Below, piece by piece: positions 33,875 through 43,285 of a stretch of DNA of 64,000 nucleotides (position 1 is its first letter; the number at the start of each line of letters is the position of its first letter). The notes beneath the pieces are model-generated. The model was not told the origin of the DNA. It searched no databases and saw nothing but the letters and a program-made list of their open reading frames with translations. Origin of the DNA: an uncultured Streptococcus sp. (GTDB lineage: Bacteria > Bacillota > Bacilli > Lactobacillales > Streptococcaceae); NCBI RefSeq assembly GCF_905372115.1, contig NZ_CAJPNR010000003.1, positions 54,651 through 118,650 on the forward strand, read 5' to 3'. A program made the translations under genes and the position numbers.

Positions 33875-36040
33875 ATGAGTGACGATATTATAAAGGTTCA
33901 CGATTTACCGGCAATAGCTCGCTATAGTAAATCTGTGCAAGAATTTGCTAAAGGGGTAGATTCTGCCTCTAAGGAGACTGAGCGAACATTTAATGTGAAA
34001 ACAGGTAAAACAGAAGGAGAAGGAGACGAAGGTGAAGCAATCAATGCTTTCTTTGAACGTCTTAACCAACTTCAAACGCAGGTATTCAAAGAGTTTCCGA
34101 CAACAATTACACATTTTTCGACAGCTTTATCTAAGTTTGAAGGGGAGGTTACAGGAGCTGGTTTTGAAAAGAAAGCATGGACCCAGCAGTCAGGGAATGA
34201 TACTGTTTATAACAAGTTGAATGGAGCGGAGTCTGAACAATATCAAAAGGTTGAAGAGAAAGCTAAAGCTTTACAAACACTTCTGGATGATGCAAGTGGC
34301 AAGTTGGGTATTGAGTCCGAGGACTTGACTCCTATCAAAACATCAGCAATGAGCAAGTTGACAGATGCTGCGAATAATCGTAGAAACACTCATAATGCTT
34401 TACAGGGAGCACATGATGATTTGTCAAAAAAAGCGACAGAAGTTGAGTCGGAATTACAGGATCTACAAACAAAAATAGTTAATGCTCGTGCTATTAGTAG
34501 TATTCCAGCTGCTAATATCTTTGAAGGTATTCAAAATGGTAGTTTTAGAAAAAGTAAACTTGAATATTTTGATGGGATACAGACTGAAGCAGATGGGCGT
34601 GCTTTAGGTGCTCTTCTTGCAAAGAGACCAGAAGAGATTTTAAATGAGAAACCAGAAAATCTTAGTGAAGGACTTTATGTAATAAGTGCTAGAGAAATGA
34701 TGGCCTGGATAAAATCGGGAGATAAGGATACGCTAAATAGACTCCTTAAGGCAATGGGGGAACGTGAGTTTTCTGAGAACGAACCATTCTTAAAAAGTTT
34801 TCAACAAGCGGGAATTAAGCTTGGGGATACAACTATGGAAGCAATGGAACTAGAGCGTCAGACAAACGGGGATTTAAATAGTAAACAAATGTCTGAGTAT
34901 TCTGGTTATTTAGATTTGTCTGATAAATTTGTTGGTTTAATGGAGACTTTGTATATGCTGGGCATTGGTACAGTCCGAACAACAAGTGGAAGTCTGAATA
35001 ATAATTCTCGACTGTATACTACGGATACAACTACAAAGTTAACTATTGATGATTTGAATGCTAGTAGTTCTACCGTTGGTTTGAATGCTAAGATTATCAC
35101 TCGAAAGATGACAACAGAGTCCAATGCTTATGGTATGATTTATCCAGTAGGCGATTATACGACTACAGAAGAGAAACAGTATAAAACTCAGATTTTCTCT
35201 ACTTATGAAGGGGTAGATAGTTGGGAAAATCATGCTCGTTTAGGTGAGTTAGCTGAAGCCAGAAAACAGGCACGGAAAGATTTAGCTGCTAGTCTAGCGA
35301 AGACTGCCGGTTATGGAGCAGTTACTGTTTTTGCACCAGAAATCCTTCCTCTTGTGATGGCAATTGATGGATTAGCTAGTAGTGATACCACAAAATTTAC
35401 TAAGCAACTGAGCTCTTTTGTAGATAAGAATGTAACAATTGGAAATAAGACAATTCAAGGCGGTTTTAGTAAAACAGGCTCTTATGTATTTGGTCTCACT
35501 GCCCCAATTGAAGCTTTAGAAAATTATGTGAGTTATGTCAACACACTAAATGACGCTCAGAAAGAAGCTGAAGAAGTTCGTCTTAAGTTTATCAATAGAT
35601 TCTTAGATAAAGGTGGAGCGTATTTAGGACAAGATCTCGGTAAGGGAGAGGTTGTGAATATTTCCTCGTTGACACGTCATGACTATAAAGCTACTTTGCG
35701 TTTAGCAGAGATGAATAATCGAGGGATTGTTCCTTACGTTAACTATGCTAGAACAGCAGAGAACTATACATTAACAGAAGATTCTGATCTTAGCGCACAA
35801 CAAATTATAAAAAATACAATAGATAAAATAAACAAAAATGGGAATGGAACCAAGATATCCCCAGAAGTCCAATCTTACCTTCTGGGAGAGTCTAGCTCTT
35901 CCTTATCCTTGACAGATATGAATAATCAGCAAATCAATGAATTTGAAATGGTATTAGATAGACTGCCGATAAATGCTCCTAATGTGGGAACAAATGGTAC
36001 GGAAGAGTATGGAGCATATATGAATACGTATTATAAATAA
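33875..36040 (+). CDS. LXG-like putative type VII secretion effector
   Basis: This 721-residue protein has no signal peptide. The first 210 or so residues are helical and coiled-coil rich and resemble an LXG targeting domain, the usual N-terminus of T7SSb toxins in streptococci. A middle region follows, then a hydrophobic stretch (YGAVTVFAPEILPLVMAIDGLA, near 488-510) and an Asn-rich C-terminus. I see no catalytic motif of a known toxin family, so the activity is unknown; a membrane-acting effector is one possibility suggested by the hydrophobic stretch. It is AT-rich compared with esaA-essB, and flanked by a helical partner and a membrane protein. Confidence 0.65.
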   Translation: MSDDIIKVHDLPAIARYSKSVQEFAKGVDSASKETERTFNVKTGKTEGEGDEGEAINAFFERLNQLQTQVFKEFPTTITHFSTALSKFEGEVTGAGFEKKAWTQQSGNDTVYNKLNGAESEQYQKVEEKAKALQTLLDDASGKLGIESEDLTPIKTSAMSKLTDAANNRRNTHNALQGAHDDLSKKATEVESELQDLQTKIVNARAISSIPAANIFEGIQNGSFRKSKLEYFDGIQTEADGRALGALLAKRPEEILNEKPENLSEGLYVISAREMMAWIKSGDKDTLNRLLKAMGEREFSENEPFLKSFQQAGIKLGDTTMEAMELERQTNGDLNSKQMSEYSGYLDLSDKFVGLMETLYMLGIGTVRTTSGSLNNNSRLYTTDTTTKLTIDDLNASSSTVGLNAKIITRKMTTESNAYGMIYPVGDYTTTEEKQYKTQIFSTYEGVDSWENHARLGELAEARKQARKDLAASLAKTAGYGAVTVFAPEILPLVMAIDGLASSDTTKFTKQLSSFVDKNVTIGNKTIQGGFSKTGSYVFGLTAPIEALENYVSYVNTLNDAQKEAEEVRLKFINRFLDKGGAYLGQDLGKGEVVNISSLTRHDYKATLRLAEMNNRGIVPYVNYARTAENYTLTEDSDLSAQQIIKNTIDKINKNGNGTKISPEVQSYLLGESSSSLSLTDMNNQQINEFEMVLDRLPINAPNVGTNGTEEYGAYMNTYYK

Positions 36041-36052
36041 GGAGAACACTCT

Positions 36053-37039
36053 ATGAAGAAAAAATGGAAATTTATAGCAGTGCTCGTCATTGTCTTGTCT
36101 TTAGTCGGTGCTTACGATGCGTATCGATATTTTACATATAATCGTTATAAAGAAAGAAACTATGCAATTGAACCACGAGCTTATGAATTTATTGCAAACA
36201 AACAAGGCTTAGTTATTTCATGGAAAAAAGCAAATTCCCAAATTATTGACTCAAAAAACCCAGATAATAACAATGGCGAAGGACAAGCAGTAGGATTTGG
36301 CGCAGCGGTTTATGGAAAGCACTATCTTTCAACGGACAGCTATCAATTTGTTCGCCAGTTTCATGATCCTGATTTTAATCTGAAAGATTTAAGTTGGGGG
36401 GAGTTTTGGAAAATACAGGTCTACGATATTAGTACTAATAAGTTATCTCGTAAGGAATATGATTTACTTGAAGCGATTCGAGAATATGATGATAGTTATG
36501 TACCTTTTGCGACTTATTCGGCTTTCTTTAGTTATGATAATCAAGAATATCGAACAGTGGAGTTAGAAAAGGTTGGAGGCGGAAGTGGCCGTATAGTTTT
36601 GTTTAATATGGCGACAGGAAAAATAGAGGATGTTCCGAAAGATGTCGAAATTCCAAAAGATAAGCGAACTGATATTATTAGTAATTCTACAAGTTTAAAA
36701 AAATACTATAAAGAGCCTATTGATAATATATTCTCATCTATCTCTTTCCCCAATTCAGTTATTAAACAAACTTCTGATTGGCGCCTAAAGGACGAATACC
36801 CTAAAGCTTACGATTTGATGACGAAGCAAGGAGGTCAATTATATCTTTTGACGGATAAGACAGATCCTAAACTGATGTCAGATATTTACAGTCTTTTAAT
36901 ACCGAAAGATAAGCAACTATTTGATAACTTAACTGTTTATGGTAATATCACAAAAGACGGTCAAGACCATGTGGTCAATTCTTATGAAGAATTTATTAGT
37001 ATTTTAAAAGTAACAGAGGAGGAAAATGATGCCAATTAA
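36053..37039 (+). CDS. Membrane-anchored protein downstream of the LXG-like effector, possible immunity protein
   Basis: This 328-residue protein has a single N-terminal membrane helix (about residues 5-24, KFIAVLVIVLSLVGAYDAY) with basic flanks and no lipobox cysteine. About 300 residues would therefore lie outside the cell. I do not recognise the family. It starts 12 bases after the LXG-like gene and overlaps the next gene by 14 bases, so it belongs to the same cargo unit. An immunity protein acting at the membrane, or a secretion accessory factor, are both possible (inference). AT-rich like its neighbours. Confidence 0.6.
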   Translation: MKKKWKFIAVLVIVLSLVGAYDAYRYFTYNRYKERNYAIEPRAYEFIANKQGLVISWKKANSQIIDSKNPDNNNGEGQAVGFGAAVYGKHYLSTDSYQFVRQFHDPDFNLKDLSWGEFWKIQVYDISTNKLSRKEYDLLEAIREYDDSYVPFATYSAFFSYDNQEYRTVELEKVGGGSGRIVLFNMATGKIEDVPKDVEIPKDKRTDIISNSTSLKKYYKEPIDNIFSSISFPNSVIKQTSDWRLKDEYPKAYDLMTKQGGQLYLLTDKTDPKLMSDIYSLLIPKDKQLFDNLTVYGNITKDGQDHVVNSYEEFISILKVTEEENDAN

Positions 37040-37400
37040 GCGAATACAGCCTTGGCGAATTCAAAGTATTAAGGCTAGCATTAATGCTTCAACTGAAGAA
37101 ATTTCAAAAGGGATGAGTAGTATAATTGAGGCACCAGTTACAAATAGTCTTGAATCTTGTGCAAATAGTGCGAAAACATGCATGGAAAATTTGGTAGAAA
37201 CAGTTGATTCTCTAGATCTGTTTCTTGATAATGTCGCGCAAGCCTTTCAAGATGTAGATGAAAAAATGGCTAAATCAATTCAATCAAATGATATGTATAG
37301 TGTAGCTCCAAAGGAGCCAGAGACAGATCCTGAAAAGAAAGAGCAGATGCGAGTTCAGCAAAAACAATATGATCTTTCTTTTTATGAGAACCTTCCATAA
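37026..37400 (+). CDS. DUF3130-like small T7SS partner
   Basis: This 124-residue helical protein contains an FxxxD motif (FQDVD, near residue 82) in a long helix, which is a feature of the DUF3130 (Lap1-type) partners of LXG effectors. It overlaps the preceding gene by 14 bases, with GAGGAGG ahead of two consecutive ATG codons (37026 and 37029). Unusually, it is at the end of the module rather than just before the effector. A terminator follows, closing the T7SS locus. Assigned by motif and context. Confidence 0.6.
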   Translation: MMPIKRIQPWRIQSIKASINASTEEISKGMSSIIEAPVTNSLESCANSAKTCMENLVETVDSLDLFLDNVAQAFQDVDEKMAKSIQSNDMYSVAPKEPETDPEKKEQMRVQQKQYDLSFYENLP

Positions 37401-37412
37401 AGATAAATATCT

Positions 37413-37441
37413 CCACCTGAATTGATATTCAGGTGGTTTTC
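37413..37441 (+). terminator. Terminator closing the T7SS locus
   Basis: CCACCTGAAT (37413-37422) pairs perfectly with ATTCAGGTGG (37427-37436) across a TGAT loop, followed by TTTTCTTTT. Confidence 0.92.
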
Positions 37442-37514
37442 TTTTGAACCGTGTTTAGATGCTCTGCTATCACTCAAAAAACAACAAACTTCCTCCCCCA
37501 TCCATCCCTCTTAT

Positions 37515-37522
37515 GCTATAAT
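37515..37522 (+). promoter_or_regulatory. Extended -10 promoter of the 70-residue membrane protein
   Basis: TG-C-TATAAT, a consensus extended -10, lies about 21 bases before the start of the small gene. There is no good -35. Confidence 0.55.
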
Positions 37523-37543
37523 AGTCTATAGAAAGTCGAGGGA

Positions 37544-37756
37544 ATGATGAAGAAAATATTATTGGTGGTTGTGATGCAGGGCTTGGCTATCTTTGTGATT
37601 ACAGGTCTGCTTTGTTATTTTATGCGGGGGGATTTTTTCTTCCGTGCTCTGGCTCCGATTTTTGGTCTGGCAGCGGGAGGTTTTCGCTTCTTGACGGCCA
37701 TGGTGACAAAAGCGTTCGCGCCTAGTCTCTATGAGGACAGCAAGAAAAAGGAATAA
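37544..37756 (+). CDS. Small membrane protein, 70 residues
   Basis: The protein has two hydrophobic helices (KILLVVVMQGLAIFVITGLLCYF and FRALAPIFGLAAGGFRFL) and a charged C-terminal tail. It has its own extended -10 promoter and a following terminator, and GAGGGA ahead of the ATG. These signals support a real gene even though I do not recognise the family. Confidence 0.65.
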   Translation: MMKKILLVVVMQGLAIFVITGLLCYFMRGDFFFRALAPIFGLAAGGFRFLTAMVTKAFAPSLYEDSKKKE

Positions 37757-37773
37757 TCTATAGAGTAGGCAGT

Positions 37774-37804
37774 AGGTCTGGGGTCATTTACCTCAGGCCT
37801 TTTG
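37774..37804 (+). terminator. Terminator before aspS
   Basis: GGTCTGGGGT (37775-37784) pairs with ACCTCAGGCC (37790-37799) with two G-T pairs, followed by TTTT. Confidence 0.75.
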
Positions 37805-37926
37805 TCATAAATGTCAGCATTAGTCATGCGGAACTTTAATATTTTTTAGAAAAAGAACGGACAGAAGGGCTTTCTTAGGCGCTTTGTGGTAAAATAGTAA
37901 CAGAATTAAAAATTTGGAGAGTAAAG

Positions 37927-39681
37927 ATGAAACGTTCTATGTATGCTGGGCGTGTTCGCAAGGAGCATGTTGGTCAGGAAGTCACTTTGAAGGGCTGGGT
38001 AGCCCGCCGTCGGGATTTGGGCGGTCTGATTTTCATTGATTTGCGCGACCGCGAAGGCATTATGCAGCTGGTCATTAATCCTGAGACAGTGTCTGCAGAG
38101 GTCATGGCAACCGCAGAAAGCCTGCGCAGTGAGTTTGTGCTAGAGGTGACAGGCAAGGTGGCTGCGCGTGAGCAGGCCAATGACAAGCTGGCGACAGGAA
38201 GCGTGGAGCTGCATGTGGAGAGCCTGACTGTCTTAAATACAGCCAAGACGACTCCTTTTGAAATCAAAGACGGCATTGAGGTGAATGACGATACGCGCTT
38301 GCGCTACCGTTATCTGGACTTGCGCCGGCCAGAGATGTTAGAAAACTTCAAGCTCCGCGCCAAGGTAACCCACTCTATCCGCAATTATCTGGACGAGCTG
38401 GAGTTCCTTGATGTGGAGACACCATTTTTGTCCAAGTCAACACCAGAAGGGGCGCGTGATTACTTGGTGCCTAGCAGGGTTCATCAGGGCCATTTTTACG
38501 CACTGCCACAGAGTCCGCAGATTACCAAGCAGCTCTTGATGAACGCTGGTTTTGACCGTTATTATCAGATTGTTAAATGCTTCCGTGACGAGGACTTGCG
38601 CGGTGATCGTCAGCCAGAGTTTACTCAGGTGGACTTGGAGACTTCTTTCCTGTCTGATCAGGAGATTCAGGATATTACAGAAGGCTTGATTGCTCGTGTT
38701 ATGAAAGAGACCAAGGGTATTGAGGTGTCTCTACCTTTCCCACGTATGAAGTATGATGATGCCATGGCTCTTTATGGTGTTGATAAGCCTGATACACGCT
38801 TTGAGATGTTGCTGCAGGACTTGACAGAGCTTGTCAAGGGAGTTGACTTCAAGGTCTTTTCAGAAGCTCCAGCTGTCAAGGCCATCGTCGTGAAAAATGC
38901 TGCAGATAAATACTCTCGTAAGGATATTGATAAGCTGACAGAGCAAGCGAAACAGCATGGTGCCAAGGGCCTTGCTTGGGTGAAAGTGGCTGATGGTGAG
39001 TTGGCTGGGCCAGTTGCTAAGTTCTTGACAGACTTGACAAGTCAGTTGACAGAAGCTTTACAGCTTGAAAATAATGACCTGGTTCTCTTCGTGGCCGATA
39101 CTTTGGAAGTGGCCAATGCTGCTTTGGGAGCTCTTCGTGTACGCTTGGCCAAAGAGCTGGACTTGATTGATCCAGATACATTTAACTACCTTTGGGTGGT
39201 GGACTGGCCCATGTTTGAATGGTCAGAAGAAGAGGGTCGCTACATGAGTGCCCACCATCCTTTTACCCTGCCTCAGAAAGACTCTGAGCAAGAGCTGGAA
39301 GGCGAACTGAGCAAGGTACGGGCTGTTGCCTATGATATCGTCCTCAATGGTTATGAGCTAGGTGGTGGAAGTCTTCGGATTAACCAGAAAGACTTGCAGG
39401 AGCGGATGTTCAAGGCGCTTGGCTTCTCAGCTCAAGAAGCTGCCGAGCAGTTTGGCTTCCTTCTTGAGGCTATGGACTATGGTTTTCCACCGCATGGCGG
39501 CCTAGCTCTAGGCTTGGACCGCTTTGTGATGCTGCTGGCTGGTGAAGAAAATATCCGCGAAGTCATTGCCTTTCCGAAAAATAACAAGGCTTCTGATCCA
39601 ATGACACAAGCACCAAGTCCAGTGTCGGTCGCTCAACTAGAGGAATTAAGTTTACAAGTGGAAGCACATGAAGAAGACTAA
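37927..39681 (+). CDS. aspS: Aspartyl-tRNA synthetase
   Basis: This 584-residue class IIb synthetase has an N-terminal OB-fold anticodon domain, motif 2 ([16 protein letters not shown]), a bacterial GAD insertion and motif 3 ([13 protein letters not shown]). The length is that of the bacterial enzyme. The ATG follows TTGGAGAG. The next gene overlaps its end by 14 bases. Confidence 0.97.
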   Translation: MKRSMYAGRVRKEHVGQEVTLKGWVARRRDLGGLIFIDLRDREGIMQLVINPETVSAEVMATAESLRSEFVLEVTGKVAAREQANDKLATGSVELHVESLTVLNTAKTTPFEIKDGIEVNDDTRLRYRYLDLRRPEMLENFKLRAKVTHSIRNYLDELEFLDVETPFLSKSTPEGARDYLVPSRVHQGHFYALPQSPQITKQLLMNAGFDRYYQIVKCFRDEDLRGDRQPEFTQVDLETSFLSDQEIQDITEGLIARVMKETKGIEVSLPFPRMKYDDAMALYGVDKPDTRFEMLLQDLTELVKGVDFKVFSEAPAVKAIVVKNAADKYSRKDIDKLTEQAKQHGAKGLAWVKVADGELAGPVAKFLTDLTSQLTEALQLENNDLVLFVADTLEVANAALGALRVRLAKELDLIDPDTFNYLWVVDWPMFEWSEEEGRYMSAHHPFTLPQKDSEQELEGELSKVRAVAYDIVLNGYELGGGSLRINQKDLQERMFKALGFSAQEAAEQFGFLLEAMDYGFPPHGGLALGLDRFVMLLAGEENIREVIAFPKNNKASDPMTQAPSPVSVAQLEELSLQVEAHEED

Positions 39682-40603
39682 TTTTTATAAACTCTTTCGC
39701 TATTATATCCGCAGGTTTGCTTATAATTTCAAGATTTTGCGGTCTTTAAAGAGTATCTCGCGTGAGAAGTACGATGAGAAGATTTCTGCCTCGCTTGTCT
39801 ATGGCTTTTTGTCGGCTGTCGCAGTCAATTTCTTCTTTCAGCCGGGGCATGTTTATTCCAGCGGGGCGACTGGTCTGGCGCAGGTCATTACTGCCCTCAG
39901 TACTCGTTTCTTAGGTTTTACCATTCCGGTTTCTGTGACTTTTTACGCCATCAATATTCCGCTCATGATCCTGGCTTGGTACCAGATTGGGCATAAGTTT
40001 ACCATTTTTACTTTTATCACGGTTACGATGAGCTCGCTCTTTATCCAGTTTGTGCCGGAAGTGACCTTGACTGATAATCCTATTATCAACGCCCTTTTCG
40101 GGGGTGTAGTCATGGGAGCGGGGATTGGCTTTGCTCTTAAGTCCAGTATTTCCAGCGGTGGGACTGATATTGTCAGTCTGACCATTCGCAAGAAAACAGG
40201 TCGGAATGTCGGCCATATTTCCTTGATTGTCAATGGGATTATTATGCTGATTGCGGGTTTGACCTTTGGCTGGGAATATGCGCTGTACTCCATGATTACT
40301 ATTTTTGTGTCTAGCCGGGTGACGGATGCTGTCTTTACCAAGCAGAAGCGCATGCAGGCTATGATTATCACCAGTCATCCGGATAGGGTGATTGATAAGA
40401 TTCACAACAAGCTGCACCGCGGAGCGACAGTCATTCATGGCGCTGAGGGAACTTACAATCATGAGAAAAAAGCTGTTCTGGTGACGGTTATCACCCGAGC
40501 TGAGTTTAATGAATTTAAGCAAATCATGAAGCATACAGATCCAGCTGCCTTTGTCTCCGTTGCAGACAATGTCCATATCTTGGGACTGTTTGTGGAGGAG
40601 TGA
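39668..40603 (+). CDS. YitT-family membrane protein (DUF2179 C-terminal domain)
   Basis: This 311-residue protein has about five or six membrane helices in the N-terminal two thirds (first at about [17 protein letters not shown]). A soluble C-terminal DUF2179 domain follows, with [24 protein letters not shown]. The function of the family is poorly defined, though it is often described as transporter-like. The gene overlaps the aspS end by 14 bases and may be co-expressed with it. The N-terminal 35 residues are basic and cytoplasmic. Confidence 0.88.
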   Translation: MKKTNFYKLFRYYIRRFAYNFKILRSLKSISREKYDEKISASLVYGFLSAVAVNFFFQPGHVYSSGATGLAQVITALSTRFLGFTIPVSVTFYAINIPLMILAWYQIGHKFTIFTFITVTMSSLFIQFVPEVTLTDNPIINALFGGVVMGAGIGFALKSSISSGGTDIVSLTIRKKTGRNVGHISLIVNGIIMLIAGLTFGWEYALYSMITIFVSSRVTDAVFTKQKRMQAMIITSHPDRVIDKIHNKLHRGATVIHGAEGTYNHEKKAVLVTVITRAEFNEFKQIMKHTDPAAFVSVADNVHILGLFVEE

Positions 40604-40688
40604 GAATATTCATTAAGCTTGGGAATGCCAAGTAGTATAGTGTGGGAGTTTGTGTTTAAAACGAGCTTTTGTGATAGGAGATTCATAT

Positions 40689-40720
40689 GCGGTAGGACAA
40701 TAGTCCCACCGCTTTCTATT
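40689..40720 (+). terminator. Terminator after the yitT-like gene
   Basis: A 10-position stem with one mismatch, 40689-40698 with 40703-40712 and an AATA loop, followed by a T-rich tract. Confidence 0.65.
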
Positions 40721-40785
40721 CTCTATTGTGGAGGGTGGAAATCTCAAGTGAGAAAGGATATACAAATGCAGGAGATTTTCAGATT

Positions 40786-42063
40786 ATGACGACTTATAAA
40801 AAAATCATGAATATCGCCTTGCCGGCTATGGCGGAGAATTTTTTGCAGATGCTCATGGGAATGGTCGACAGCTATCTGGTGGCCAGTCTTGGGCTGATTG
40901 CGATTTCCGGTGTCTCGGTGGCCGGCAACATCATTACGATTTATCAGGCAATCTTTATCGCTCTGGGGGCTGCGATTTCCAGTCTCATATCCAAGACTCT
41001 GGCTCAGGGAGACAAGGAGCGTCTGGCCTATCATACAGCCGAGGCTATCAAGCTGACCTTGCTTCTGAGCCTTCTGTTGGGGCTGATTTCCCTGCTCTTT
41101 GGCAGGCAGATGCTGGATCTTCTGGGGACGGAAAAAGCGGTGGCTGAAGCAGGTGGTCTTTATCTGGCTTTGGTTGGAGGGACTATTGTCTTACTAGGCT
41201 TTATGACTTCCTTTGGGGCTCTGGTGCGGGTTATGAGCAATCCTAGATTTCCCATGTATGTCAGTCTTCTGACCAATGTCCTCAATGCCCTCTTTTCCGG
41301 TCTGGGGATTTACGTCTTTCGGCTTGGTATTGTCGGTGTAGCGCTGGGAACGGTGCTGGCTCGGTTGGTGGGTGTGCTGATTCTCTGGCAGGAGCTGGAT
41401 TTGTCCACACTCCGCTGGAGCTGGGGCTTAGATGGAGAGCTCTTGCGCCTGTCTCTGCCGGCTGCTGGAGAGCGGCTCATGATGCGGGCGGGTGATGTAG
41501 TAATCATCGCCATTGTGGTCGTCTTTGGGACGGACGCAGTAGCGGGGAATGCCATCGGTGAAGTCCTGACTCAGTTTAATTATATGCCAATCTTCGGGGT
41601 CGCAACAGCAACAGTCATGCTAATAGGGCATGCGTTAGGTGAGGGAGATATGCAAGAGGTCGGTCTGATTCGTCAGCGGACCTTCTGGCTGTCTTTTGCT
41701 TGCATGTTGCCCGTGGCTCTAGGAATTTTCGTTTTTGGTCGGCCGCTGACCTTGCTCTATACGGATAATAGCGGAGCTATTACAGCCAGTCTTTCAGTCA
41801 TGCTTTTCTCCCTGCTGGGAACTCCCATGGCAGTGGGAACCGTGATTTACACAGCTATCTGGCAGGGGCTGGGCAATGCCAGACTGCCTTTTTATGCCAC
41901 GACTGTTGGCATGTGGCTGATTCGCATCATTGCCGGTTACTTGCTGGGTGTGACTTTTGGCTTGGGTCTGCCAGGAGTCTGGACTGGGATGCTCTTGGAC
42001 AATGGCTTCCGCTGGCTGTTTTTAAAGGTTTTATTTGACAGGAAAATGAGGGAAATCACATGA
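40786..42063 (+). CDS. MATE-family multidrug efflux protein
   Basis: This 425-residue protein with about 12 membrane helices exports cationic compounds in exchange for Na+ or H+. The MATE pattern is visible near the start (NIALPAMAENFLQMLMGMVDSYLV), and the pseudo-twofold repeat begins again around residue 215. The ATG at 40786 (AGGAG ahead) is preferred over an upstream frame. Its stop overlaps the next start (ATGA). The substrate cannot be told from sequence. Confidence 0.9.
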   Translation: MTTYKKIMNIALPAMAENFLQMLMGMVDSYLVASLGLIAISGVSVAGNIITIYQAIFIALGAAISSLISKTLAQGDKERLAYHTAEAIKLTLLLSLLLGLISLLFGRQMLDLLGTEKAVAEAGGLYLALVGGTIVLLGFMTSFGALVRVMSNPRFPMYVSLLTNVLNALFSGLGIYVFRLGIVGVALGTVLARLVGVLILWQELDLSTLRWSWGLDGELLRLSLPAAGERLMMRAGDVVIIAIVVVFGTDAVAGNAIGEVLTQFNYMPIFGVATATVMLIGHALGEGDMQEVGLIRQRTFWLSFACMLPVALGIFVFGRPLTLLYTDNSGAITASLSVMLFSLLGTPMAVGTVIYTAIWQGLGNARLPFYATTVGMWLIRIIAGYLLGVTFGLGLPGVWTGMLLDNGFRWLFLKVLFDRKMREIT

Positions 42064-42674
42064 CAAAAGCGTTTATTTGGGATTTGGACGGTACCTTGCT
42101 GGACTCCTACGATGCTATTTTGGCGGGGATTGAGGAAACCTATGCTTACTATGGTCTGGACTTTGACAGGGAGAGTATCCACAGCTATATCCTAAAGCAC
42201 TCTGTGCAGAAGCTCTTGGAAAAAGTAGCGTCTGAGAAAGGTCTGGATGCTGCCGAGATGAATGCCTTTCGTGGAGCAAGCCTAAAGGAAAAGAATGCTC
42301 AGATCCATCTGATGGAAGGGGCTGTGGAGATTCTGGTCTGGGCTGAAGAGCAAGGCATTGCTCAGTTTGTCTATACCCACAAGGGACTCAATGCCCATCA
42401 AATCTTAAAAGACTTGGGAATTCATGATTATTTTACAGAAATCATCACAACAGCCAACGGCTTTGAGCGCAAGCCTCATCCAGAGGGTGTCGATTATCTG
42501 CTTGAGAAATACGGTTTGGACAAGCAGGAAACCTACTATATCGGTGACCGGACCCTGGATGTGGATGTCGCCGTCAACAGTGGCATCCAGAGCATTAACT
42601 TCTGTGACTACCGACCAGAAATCAATCAGAAAATAGAGAAGCTGATGGACATCAAGCAATTATTTACAAAATAA
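42060..42674 (+). CDS. HAD-family phosphatase (phosphoglycolate-phosphatase-like)
   Basis: This 204-residue HAD-IA hydrolase has motif I WDLDGTLLDS with the nucleophilic Asp and a helical cap. Motif II is near YTHKG, motif III is the Lys in ERKPHPEG, and motif IV is YIGDRTLDVDVA. It shares the ATGA overlap with the MATE gene, so the two are translationally coupled. Substrates of this subfamily are small phosphate esters; the actual one is unknown. Confidence 0.88.
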   Translation: MTKAFIWDLDGTLLDSYDAILAGIEETYAYYGLDFDRESIHSYILKHSVQKLLEKVASEKGLDAAEMNAFRGASLKEKNAQIHLMEGAVEILVWAEEQGIAQFVYTHKGLNAHQILKDLGIHDYFTEIITTANGFERKPHPEGVDYLLEKYGLDKQETYYIGDRTLDVDVAVNSGIQSINFCDYRPEINQKIEKLMDIKQLFTK

Positions 42675-42719
42675 AAAGCAGACAAGAACTGATCTACTGT
42701 CAGTCTAGCCTGCTTTTTC
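42672..42719. terminator. Bidirectional terminator
   Basis: AAAAAGCAG (42672-42680) pairs with CTGCTTTTT (42709-42717), with GAC/GTC extending the stem across an internal loop. It lies between convergent genes and ends inside the last codons of the minus-strand gene region. Confidence 0.65.
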
Positions 42720-42721
42720 TT

Positions 42722-43207
42722 TTACATATGCTCAATCTGTAGTTCTAGCAAGAACTCAAGAGCCTTGGGAGAACAGTTTTCTTTTTCAATAGGGAAACCT
42801 ACATTTGGCCCCAACATGATATAAAAATCTTCCTTAGTATGAAAAACTTTGACGATGTCATCATAGCTATAAAGAAACTCTCCTCGTTTGCTTTTCACAG
42901 AAAATTTATCTTTCTCAAATATAAGAGTTTGCTCCATATCCTTCCAGAAAGGAGTTTTTTGATAGGCTTTCTTTATCTGAAAGTCCGTACCAAAGTACAT
43001 TACTGGGAATATAATCAAAGATGTAAATAGCACGGTAAAGAAAGAAAAACGCTTCAGGTTGTCAGGTAGGAAGGTTAGATAGAGAGACAGGATTCCTATA
43101 AAAATGATAATATTCAGCAAAAATCTTTTTCCGCGTAAGAAAATAGACCAAGCAAATCGTTGATACACTTCCTCAGTCATAAGAGTTGTAATACGGATTG
43201 GAAACAT
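42722..43207 (-). CDS. YcxB-like small membrane protein
   Basis: This 161-residue protein has two membrane helices at about residues 28-45 and 57-73. The C-terminal cytoplasmic domain has the YcxB-like pattern: a short beta unit around KRGEFLYSYDDIVKVFHTKEDFYIM, then GFPIEKE. The function of this family is unknown. It stands alone on the minus strand between convergent and divergent neighbours, with a GGAGG Shine-Dalgarno-like segment upstream. Confidence 0.72.
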   Translation of the reverse strand: MFPIRITTLMTEEVYQRFAWSIFLRGKRFLLNIIIFIGILSLYLTFLPDNLKRFSFFTVLFTSLIIFPVMYFGTDFQIKKAYQKTPFWKDMEQTLIFEKDKFSVKSKRGEFLYSYDDIVKVFHTKEDFYIMLGPNVGFPIEKENCSPKALEFLLELQIEHM

Positions 43208-43285
43208 CTTTTACCTCCAGTTTTTATTATTATAACACATAAGAGCGATAAGATTTAGCCGAGCCTTGCTAGGCGATACCATCTT

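Noticed and set aside
39911..40576. Minus-strand open frame of 221 codons inside the YitT-like gene
   Set aside because: It lies wholly opposite a convincing membrane-protein gene, has no Shine-Dalgarno and its translation shows no family features. The same applies to long antisense frames at 11830-12384, 31875-32384 and 1-315.
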